Below, piece by piece: positions 8,363 to 15,700 of a stretch of DNA of 59,771 nucleotides. Under the pieces are notes generated by a model. It was not told where the DNA came from and made no database searches. It saw only the letters and a program-made list of their open reading frames with translations. How positions within the stretch are numbered: the first letter of the stretch is position 1; every line of letters starts with the position of its first letter. The translations under genes were made by a program, and so were the position numbers. This stretch comes from a virus: IMG/VR virus record IMGVR_UViG_3300035438_001361, positions 1-59,771 of that record. One strand, written 5' to 3'.

Positions 8363-9193
8363 ATGAAAAAAAATACATTAAAAGAAGGAATTAGTGAACA
8401 GGGTACTCCTGATATGAAATATTACGCATTCGATTGGGACGATAATATTGTTCATATGCCAACCAAGATTATGGTTAAAACTGAGGACGGTGACGAAATT
8501 GGGATGAGTACTGATGATTTTGCTGAATACAGACATCAATTAGGTAAAGAACCTTTTGAATATAATGGTGAGACTGTTGTAGGATATGGAAACGAACCTT
8601 TTAAAAATTTTCAAACACCCGGAGATAAAAACTTTTTAATTGATGCAATGAGAGCCAAGATTGGACCGGCATTTGACGACTTTAGAGAGGCTATTAACGA
8701 AGGTTCTATCTTTTCTATCATAACCGCTCGTGGACACAATCCTAATACGTTAAAACAAGCCGTATACAATTATATCATAGAAGGATTCAACGGGATAGAC
8801 AAAGAAGAGTTGATTAAGAATCTTAAAAAATATAGAAGTATTTCCGGTGATGATGAAATGGGTGATGACGAATTAATCAAAGCTTACTTGGATATGTGTA
8901 AATTCCATCCTGTATCTTACAATGATGAGGAGGGTGCGGCAAATCCTGAAGAAGCTAAAGTTCGTGCTATGGATAAATTTGTGGATTACATTAAAGAAAT
9001 GTCGTCTAATTTAGACAAAAAAGCGTTCCTAAAAAAAGATGTGAGTAATAATTTTGTTCCAACAAAACCAACAATTGGTTTTTCTGACGACGATATACGA
9101 AATGTAGAAGTTATGAAAAAACACTTCAAAGATAAGCCTGGCAATATTGTTAAAACTTATTCAACAGCAGGAGGAATAAAAAAAGAATATTAA
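8363..9193 (+). CDS. HAD-superfamily phosphatase-like protein, 276 aa
   Basis: The HAD motifs are visible in order. Motif I is YYAFDWDDNIV with Asp24 and Asp26, motif II is SIITARGHNP near residue 118, and motif IV is GFSDDDIRNVE near residue 239. HAD enzymes hydrolyse phosphoesters through an aspartyl-phosphate intermediate; the substrate here is unknown. A long insertion between motifs II and IV may be a cap. Seventeen residues (with LKEG and ISEQ) precede the core and could be a short leader. The gene lies between sheath and tube, an odd place for an enzyme, so a nucleotide-, DNA- or RNA-end phosphatase made late, or a virion-borne enzyme, are both open. It follows the sheath terminator by 8 nt without its own visible promoter. 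Confidence 0.8.
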   Translation: MKKNTLKEGISEQGTPDMKYYAFDWDDNIVHMPTKIMVKTEDGDEIGMSTDDFAEYRHQLGKEPFEYNGETVVGYGNEPFKNFQTPGDKNFLIDAMRAKIGPAFDDFREAINEGSIFSIITARGHNPNTLKQAVYNYIIEGFNGIDKEELIKNLKKYRSISGDDEMGDDELIKAYLDMCKFHPVSYNDEEGAANPEEAKVRAMDKFVDYIKEMSSNLDKKAFLKKDVSNNFVPTKPTIGFSDDDIRNVEVMKKHFKDKPGNIVKTYSTAGGIKKEY

Positions 9194-9265
9194 CTAGTTA
9201 TAAAGAACTAGTATTAAATAATTAATTAAAAACTAGTTAAATTAACTAGAATTAAATAAACTAGT
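9193..9265. repeat. Short tandem array of AACTAGT-containing units
   Basis: ACTAGT or ACTAGA occurs at 9193, 9207, 9232, 9245 and 9260, with spacings of 14, 25, 13 and 15 nt, so roughly every 13-14 nt with one double step. The units resemble AACTAGTATTAAATA. The array fills the gap behind the HAD gene and contains no gene. It may be a protein-binding array; the function is unknown. Confidence 0.6.
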
Positions 9266-9327
9266 CTGGATTATAATGATAATAAATTAAATTCAGAAAG
9301 TCAATAAAAATATTTTCCAAAAGGATA

Positions 9328-9335
9328 TATTTATG
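9328..9335 (+). promoter_or_regulatory. TATTTATG element upstream of the tube gene
   Basis: This copy of the recurrent element lies 33 nt before the tube ATG, the same distance as at the sheath gene. Confidence 0.38.
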
Positions 9336-9368
9336 ATAATAAACAAAGAAAAACTAATTTAAAATAAT

Positions 9369-9857
9369 ATGGCTGATTTATTGATGAAAATGCCGATTCC
9401 TTACGAACCGAAAAGACAGAATCGATTCATACTAAGGTTTCCATCAAGCTTAGGGATTAACGAATGGTTTGTAGAAAGTGCTGCAAGACCTAAAATTAAA
9501 ATTCAACCTACAGAAATTCAATTTCTAAATACCTCAACGTATGTTGCGGGTAGATTTAATTGGGATGAGATACCTGTTAAATTTAGAGACCCAATTGGTC
9601 CATCTGCATCACAAGCTCTTATGGAGTGGGTTCGTTTACATGCTGAATCTGTTACAGGTCGTATGGGATATGCTGCGGGTTATAAGAAAGATATTGACCT
9701 TGAGATGTTAGACCCAACAGGAGTTGTTGTTGAGAAATGGATTTTGTATGGTACATTCTTAACTAGTGTTGACTTTGGTTCATTGGCGTATAGTACTGAC
9801 GCTCTTGCAGATATTAGTGTATCGTTAAGAATGGATAGATGTGTATTAGTTTATTGA
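9369..9857 (+). CDS. Tail tube protein (gp19-like), 162 aa
   Basis: The length and whole-protein pattern fit T4 gp19, which has 163 residues. The N-terminus PYEPKRQNRFILRFPSSLGI is followed by NEWFVESAARPKI, a central EIPVKFRDPIGPSASQALMEW, and a C-terminal VSLRMDRCVLVY. Tube subunits stack as hexameric rings inside the sheath and conduct DNA. A single copy directly downstream of the sheath is the expected order, apart from the intervening HAD gene. The gene has its own promoter-like element and is followed by a terminator at 9915, as expected for a high-copy structural protein. Confidence 0.95.
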   Translation: MADLLMKMPIPYEPKRQNRFILRFPSSLGINEWFVESAARPKIKIQPTEIQFLNTSTYVAGRFNWDEIPVKFRDPIGPSASQALMEWVRLHAESVTGRMGYAAGYKKDIDLEMLDPTGVVVEKWILYGTFLTSVDFGSLAYSTDALADISVSLRMDRCVLVY

Positions 9858-9900
9858 TTTTTTAATACTAATAAAAACATATGTGTTGATAAAAAATCAA
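9854..9900. repeat. Inverted repeat at the tube gene stop codon
   Basis: TTGATTTTTTA (9854-9864) is the exact reverse complement of TAAAAAATCAA (9890-9900), with a 25-nt loop. It includes the TGA stop. It could form a weak AU-rich hairpin in front of the real terminator. Confidence 0.45.
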
Positions 9901-9914
9901 TACTAATTATATTT

Positions 9915-9949
9915 AACCGTAAAGACATAAACTTTACGGTTATTTTTTT
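9915..9949 (+). terminator. Intrinsic terminator after the tube gene
   Basis: AACCGTAAAG (9915-9924) pairs perfectly with CTTTACGGTT (9932-9941) around a 7-nt loop, followed by A and seven T. It ends 2 nt before the next ATG. Confidence 0.9.
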
Positions 9950-9951
9950 AT

Positions 9952-10695
9952 ATGGAAAATCAGGCAATCGAATACGGACAACAAAACTTTACGTTACCAC
10001 ATGATGTAGTACCACTACCATCGGGAGGAGTGTTTTACAAAAATAAAAAGAAATCTATCAAGGTAGGTTATCTAACGGCAAATGATGAAAACATTTTAAT
10101 GGCTGGTGGTAATGATATGACCACAACACTATTAAGAAGTAAAATCTATGAACCGGACCTTAAGGTTGAGGATATGTTAGAGGGAGACGTTGAGGCAGTT
10201 CTAATATTTTTGAGAAATACAGGATTTGGTCCTGAAATTAATTTAAATTTAGTTGACCCATCAACACGAAAACCATTTCAAGCGACAGTAACACTTGATA
10301 CATTATCAGTTATTAATGGACAGACACCTAATGAAGATGGTACCTTTATAACTAATTTACCAAAATCACAGGCGACTATTAAATTAAAACCTTTGAGTTA
10401 TGGTGAAATTTTAGAGATAAGTAAATTAGAAGATTCTTACCCTGTTGGTAGAGTAGTTCCAAAAATTACTTGGAGACTTCAAAAAGAAATTGTAGAGGTG
10501 AACGGAAGTACCGATAAATCAGAGATTGCCAAGTTTGTTGAACAAATGCCAATCATGGATTCAAAATTCATAAGAAAATTTATGAATGAAAATGAACCAA
10601 GATTAGATTTAAGTAGAGTTTTAATCACCCCATCAGGAGAAAAGATGACAGTTAATGTCGGATTTGGGGTAGAGTTTTTTCGTCCTTTCTTCTGA
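9952..10695 (+). CDS. Tail assembly chaperone, short form (T4 gp26-like baseplate family), 247 aa
   Basis: The motif HDVVPLPSGGVFYKNKKKSI followed by VGYLTANDENILMAG is typical of the T4 baseplate protein family that includes gp26. Position between tube and tape measure is the classical place for a tail assembly chaperone, which coats the tape measure during tail assembly. The frame ends at TGA 10693-10695. Just before the stop, GAG TTT TTT CGT offers a +1 slippery site into an overlapping frame that encodes a typical chaperone extension; see the next entry. The shifted product would be 293 residues. The family name is from memory of the N-terminal signature; the chaperone role is inference from order and frameshift. 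Confidence 0.75.
   Translation: MENQAIEYGQQNFTLPHDVVPLPSGGVFYKNKKKSIKVGYLTANDENILMAGGNDMTTTLLRSKIYEPDLKVEDMLEGDVEAVLIFLRNTGFGPEINLNLVDPSTRKPFQATVTLDTLSVINGQTPNEDGTFITNLPKSQATIKLKPLSYGEILEISKLEDSYPVGRVVPKITWRLQKEIVEVNGSTDKSEIAKFVEQMPIMDSKFIRKFMNENEPRLDLSRVLITPSGEKMTVNVGFGVEFFRPFF
10672..10683 (+). promoter_or_regulatory. Candidate +1 ribosomal frameshift site
   Basis: GAG TTT TTT CGT: six T residues let a Phe-tRNA on TTT re-pair with TTC one base downstream. The upstream TAG in the +1 frame (10670-10672) and the downstream TGA in frame 0 (10693) bracket the place where the shift must happen. Confidence 0.6.
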
Positions 10696-10834
10696 TTATA
10701 GAAAAGGACAAATAGACGAATTCTACTATTTGAACAAATTAATGAACATAACCTATCAAGATTTTCAAGGAATGCCACTATTCGTTAGAAAATATTTATT
10801 AGATAAGTGGTTAGAAGATAACACAAAGGACTGA
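10673..10834 (+). CDS. Frameshift-encoded extension of the tail assembly chaperone
   Basis: This +1 frame opens right after TAG (10670-10672) and ends at TGA 10832-10834. No ATG occurs until 10742, so most of it can only be reached by a frameshift from the 9952 gene or from a non-ATG start. The translated segment includes SDYRKGQIDEFYYLNKLMNI and then YQDFQGMPLFVRKYLLDKWL. A hydrophobic YYL segment followed by Y-x-D-F-x-x-MP-x-x-x-R-x-x-L is the pattern seen in frameshift extensions of tail assembly chaperones. Slippage at TTT (10678-10680) by +1 (or -2) would add 50 residues. A separate 30-residue peptide from ATG 10742 is the alternative. The stop lies inside the terminator stem. Confidence 0.68.
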   Translation, partial: SFFVLSSDYRKGQIDEFYYLNKLMNITYQDFQGMPLFVRKYLLDKWLEDNTKD

Positions 10835-10849
10835 AAACTCAGTCCTTTT
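10825..10849 (+). terminator. Intrinsic terminator after the chaperone extension
   Basis: AAAGGACTGA (10825-10834) pairs perfectly with TCAGTCCTTT (10839-10848) around an AAAC loop, followed by T. The stem contains the TGA stop of the +1 frame, which supports that frame being a real gene end. Confidence 0.85.
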
Positions 10850-10850
10850 G

Positions 10851-10858
10851 TATTTATA
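10851..10858 (+). promoter_or_regulatory. TATTTATA element upstream of the tape measure gene
   Basis: This exact copy of the recurrent element starts 2 nt after the terminator's T run and lies 19 nt before the ATG at 10878. Confidence 0.42.
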
Positions 10859-10877
10859 TTAAAATACTATTTAAATT

Positions 10878-12683
10878 ATGGCAACAGGCGATACTACTCC
10901 GGATTTAAGTTTTGCTCAGAAATTGGCAAAAGAAGCCACGATAGATTGGACAACATTATCTAGGGCTATTCAGGACGCATACAACACTTCAGTTGAAATT
11001 AACAGAACTTTTGGTCAAGGCCAGGAAAGATTATCTGAAATGATGGGTGCGGTGTCAGATGCAATACCGAGAGTTACTCGTTTAGGTGGTTCGGTTAAAG
11101 ATGTTCAGGAATCAATTAGTGGAATTGCTGAAGCTTCAAGACGAAATGTTATTGCAAATACAGAAGATGTTGAAAAACTTTATGCTGCCACACAACTTAT
11201 TGATGGAAGTGCGGAAACTTTAAGTAATGCTTTCTTAGACATTGGAGTTGGGGTTGGTCAAATTGGAACACAATTAGAATCTTCAATTAATTATATCAGA
11301 AGTATTGGTGGAAATACCAAAGCGGTAATGAAAGATGTTACTACTAACATGGACCAGATGAATCGATACCAATTTGAAGGTGGTGTTCAGGGGTTAACAA
11401 AAATGGCGGCACAAGCATCTATGTTACGATTTAACATGAACGAAACATTTAAATTGGCTAATGATGTTTTAGACCCTGAAAGAGCTGTTGAGGTTGCGGC
11501 AGCGTTTCAAAGATTAGGTGTTTCTGCCGGAGATTTGGCAGACCCATTCCAATTAATGAATCAATCGATTAATGACCCTTCAGGATTACAAAATAGTTTG
11601 GCCGATGTTGCAAAACAATTTACTTATTTTGATGATAAAACTAAGACTTTTAAAATTAATCCTCAGGGTGTTCTAACACTTAGAGAGATGGAAAAACAAA
11701 CAGGTGTTAGCGCTGCGGAGATGAGTAAAATGGGTCTTGCTGCTGCTGAAATGGACCAAAGATTATCCGCAGTTAATTTAGCGGGATTAACATTTATAAA
11801 TGAGGAAGACAAACAATATCTTTCTAATATTGCAAATATGGAAGGTGGGACATATAAAGTAACTCTTGAAGATGGAACTAAAAAAGAATTATCTGACTTA
11901 AAACAAGATGAATTTAATAAATTACTTGAACAACAAAAAACAGGTCCTAAAACTCTTGAGGAAATGACCATGTCTCAATTAACAATTGATAAAACAATAT
12001 TATCAAATGTTGCTGCAATTAGAGAGTCTGTAGTACAAGGGATAACAAGTCCAAAACAAATTCGACAAGGTATTGCAGGAGTTCAAAGAGTTACTAAAAC
12101 AGTTCTTGGTGAAACCTCGGGCGCAATTAAAACTAAAGATTTTAGAGATGTAAGTGAAGGATTTTTAACAGCGTTAGGTGGTGTTGTAACAGATTTTAAA
12201 GAAGGTAATAAACCACTTACTGATGTTCTTGCAAATGGGTTAAATAGATTTGGTGATACTTTGGATGTCTCACAAAAAAATTTCACGGAAATTTTCAAAG
12301 GAATTGGTGAAAACATCTCTAAAAAGTTAACAAATCAAAATGTGATTGATAGTACAGCAAAAAGCACTGTCGATAAAGTTGTTGAATCTTATGGAGGTAA
12401 GGTGTCAACTTCTGTGTCTCCATTAACCTCATCTGTTGGAAATAAGGTTGAAATGTTACAGAATAACCAAAACAATGTTGCATCTCAAACAACAAATTCA
12501 AAAATAGATATAGGAGGAAAACTTGAAATTAATGTTACGGCACCTTTAGGGATTTCAACTGAGCAATTAAAACAATCTTTTGATACCGCGTTTAATAGTA
12601 ATTCATTTAAAGATTATATTGCCAGAGTAGCATCTCCAACCGACTCTAATAGAGAACCTATTTCAAAAACTTATTCCGCTTAA
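10878..12683 (+). CDS. Tail tape measure protein, 601 aa
   Basis: The product is a long, helical, Ala/Gln/Met-rich protein without Cys, located downstream of tube and chaperone. These are the usual signs of a tape measure. Residues 20-200 hold coiled-coil-like sequence (VKDVQESISGIAEASRRNVI and similar). A middle region shows the tape-measure-like segments TKMAAQASMLRFNMNETFKL and SAAEMSKMGLAAAEMDQRL. The tail is Gln/Asn/Ser-rich and ends near a conserved-looking TAPLGISTEQLKQSFDTAF. It would set tail length and occupy the tube lumen until ejection. By the usual rule of about 1.5 Angstrom per residue, 601 residues implies a tail of about 90 nm, comparable to T4. Confidence 0.85.
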   Translation: MATGDTTPDLSFAQKLAKEATIDWTTLSRAIQDAYNTSVEINRTFGQGQERLSEMMGAVSDAIPRVTRLGGSVKDVQESISGIAEASRRNVIANTEDVEKLYAATQLIDGSAETLSNAFLDIGVGVGQIGTQLESSINYIRSIGGNTKAVMKDVTTNMDQMNRYQFEGGVQGLTKMAAQASMLRFNMNETFKLANDVLDPERAVEVAAAFQRLGVSAGDLADPFQLMNQSINDPSGLQNSLADVAKQFTYFDDKTKTFKINPQGVLTLREMEKQTGVSAAEMSKMGLAAAEMDQRLSAVNLAGLTFINEEDKQYLSNIANMEGGTYKVTLEDGTKKELSDLKQDEFNKLLEQQKTGPKTLEEMTMSQLTIDKTILSNVAAIRESVVQGITSPKQIRQGIAGVQRVTKTVLGETSGAIKTKDFRDVSEGFLTALGGVVTDFKEGNKPLTDVLANGLNRFGDTLDVSQKNFTEIFKGIGENISKKLTNQNVIDSTAKSTVDKVVESYGGKVSTSVSPLTSSVGNKVEMLQNNQNNVASQTTNSKIDIGGKLEINVTAPLGISTEQLKQSFDTAFNSNSFKDYIARVASPTDSNREPISKTYSA

Positions 12684-12711
12684 GTTTTAATATAAAAACT
12701 CATCCTTAATC

Positions 12712-12719
12712 TATTTATA
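12712..12719 (+). promoter_or_regulatory. TATTTATA element upstream of 12735
   Basis: CTATTTATAAATA contains an exact copy of the element, 15 nt before the ATG, and also reads TATAAATA, the T4 late promoter core. Confidence 0.42.
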
Positions 12720-12734
12720 AATAAAAAGTCATAG

Positions 12735-15700
12735 ATGTCAAACAGTCCATTAGATTACGTAAATTCGGATGGTTTCAGAAAGAAATTAATAACAAGAAAT
12801 TTAGTTCCTTATACTAAATCTCCAAACAGACCTTCTGTTCAAGTTCCGTATGAGCATATTCAATCAGATTTATCAGTTATTGATAGTCCTGACCAACTTA
12901 TTGATGTTCCTTCATTAGCCAATCAACTATACCCTTTAAATAGATATGGTAATGAGGGTGGGTATGAGCAAGTTCCAGACCCAAATAGATTAACTAATTC
13001 AGTTTCAAATCAAGGGTCATATGGACCGGGACAACAAGATGCTCATATTGTTGATGAAGGTTACGATGCAGTTAGGTTATGGAGACCTTTAAATGCCTAT
13101 GCTGACGGATTAAATGTGTTTGACTCAGCAGAATCATTCTCAAGTTTAGAAACGGTTAGACCTGACCAAGATAGACAAGGTAATGGACAACCATATCCTG
13201 GTTCAATTGTTGTGTCGACTTATTCACCATTATCAATATTATTATCTAACAATCCTAATGGTAGTAATGGTTCTATGAGTCAAGATTCATATATTGCTCG
13301 TTTAGGTGCTCAAACACTTAGAAACGAGTTTCAAGAAAGAATTGCTGCTCGAATAAGGTTAGAAACAATAGGAAGAGCTAATATTTTAAATGTAACTAGT
13401 GGAACGGACTTGGTTAATATTTTATCAGGACAAGTTCCAATATTAGAACCAAATTGGCAAATTTCAGTTCCGTCAAATCCAATAACGGCCGCTGCTGATT
13501 TTGCACTTCGTTTAGGTGGTAGTATTTTACCCGTGAGTTTAATTCCGGGGTCCTATTTTGACCCAAAGATTAATCCGGGACAACCTACAACAATTCAACA
13601 AGTTACAAACGCAATTGCTGGAACAACAGTTGGAAACTTTTTTAATCAATTATTGGGTGCCGGACAAACCGGGTCACAAATTTTTTATAATAATACAGGT
13701 GCTGGTCAAAAATCACGTTTGTTTAAAAACATTGATTATAATAGATACAAACCAAATTATGATAGAGGTGTGTTCGATAGAGTTGCTGGCGCCTTAACCG
13801 GAACATTATCAAATAATAGCGATTTTTATGTTGGGTCAAGAAATTCTGACCCTTCAAGAGTATTCTCACCTGGTGGTGATTTACCTGTTGACCAATTTGG
13901 TAAAGAACAACAATCACCGGTATATGGACCTCAAGAGTTATCACAACTTTATGAGGGACCAAGCAAAGATATTCGATTAGGTGCTAACGGGCCAACATAT
14001 TCAAATGGAGGTGGTATTGAGGGTGGATTCACTTGGACTTCCCCAAAATATAAAGACAATGCTGGTAAAAAAGTTGGTTTAGGCGGAGTAATTACTAATG
14101 AAGATGAAGATTTTAAACCATCATCATTTAATACAACGGAATCAACAAATAGAACTTTTAAAGGGGGTTCTATCTTAGATGATACTCAGAGATTAATTAA
14201 TAGTCAACCTCAAGGAGGAAGAAGATTACAACATGTAGGTAATGCGATAGACCAAGTTAGTAAAGTTTTCCATGATGGTTATAAAGAAATAACTAAAGGT
14301 TCTAAAGTATACCGATACGTTGGAGCTGTTGGACAAGAAGTTGGAACTGAATATTGCCGTATTTTTGCAAAAGATTTACCGTACCTACAATATAATGATT
14401 TACAAAAAACAGATGGTATAACAACATCAGGAAGACGATTTTCAGATTCTGTGTTTGATAATACCTATAACCTTAATATCGCACCAAACAAACAAGAAGG
14501 GGGACAAGATTCGACAAACCTTATTGGTGGGATGAATAATGGATACGCTAAAAAGTATATGTTTTCATTAGAAAATCTAGCATGGAGAACATCAAGTACT
14601 CCTGGTTTTTCAGTTGCGGATTTACCAATATGTGAAAGAGGGCCTAATGGAGGAAGAGTTATGTGGTTTGCACCATATGGTCTAACTTTTACAGAACAAA
14701 CCCAAGCAAATTGGAACCCAACTGAATTCCTTGGTAGACCGGAACCTATCTATACATATAAAAGTACATCTCGTTCGGGTAATTTAACGTGGAAAATAGT
14801 TGTTGACCATCCATCCGCATTAAATGTTGTTGTGGATAAAATATTGGGTAATGAAACTAATAAAGTTAGAATTGATAGTATTTTAGAATCATTCTTTGCT
14901 GGATGTAGAAAATATGATTTATATGAATTAGCTAAAAAATATTATACGGTTAATCCAAATGATTTGTATCAATTACAAGAAGCTATATCATCAAAAGAAA
15001 CTACAAAGGAGCAAACACAATATATTAAAGAAACGGTAAAAGTCCCAAATGACACCTCTCAATCAGGGGGAGGGGGAAATTCTAAAGACTATTTTAACAA
15101 ATATAAAAATTTAGGGTTTTATTTTGGGAATGATTATCCAAAAAAGAATCAACCGGTTCCAAATTATACTGTTGAATATGATAGATATACTAGTGAACAA
15201 AATAAGAATTATTACAAAACTCAACCAAATTCAGCACAAACAAGCCAAGTGTTTTCAACGGTTGTGACACCAAATTATGAAGTGATGAAACAATTTGTAA
15301 CTGATTTGGCCAAACAATTAACCCAAAATACCACAGGTACTGTTACTATTAGTGTTGACTCAAGTTGTTCTGCACCGGCAAGTATTGAATACAACGAGCA
15401 ATTATCTGCTAGAAGAATAGAGTCAACAATTAAATTTTTTAATGAAAACGAATCACTTAAAAAATTTATAACAAGTTCTCCTAAAAGATTAATAATTAAA
15501 CCGGGGGTTGCTAGTGGAGAAACAGTAAACACACAACCAATGACATCTAACATAAGTCCATATACTGTTGATGGGTTAAGTCCTGGTAAAACAATTAATT
15601 GTACTGATAAAGATAATAATGTGATTGGAGGTGATACGGAATTACAAGTTCAAGTTGGTAGTAAAGATATTTTCACATATGGTGCAATGGCATGTAGAAG

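Noticed and set aside
10669-10742. A -1 frameshift at the same T run
   Set aside because: The -1 frame runs only about a dozen codons to TAG and gives no recognisable extension, while the +1 frame gives the chaperone-like segment.
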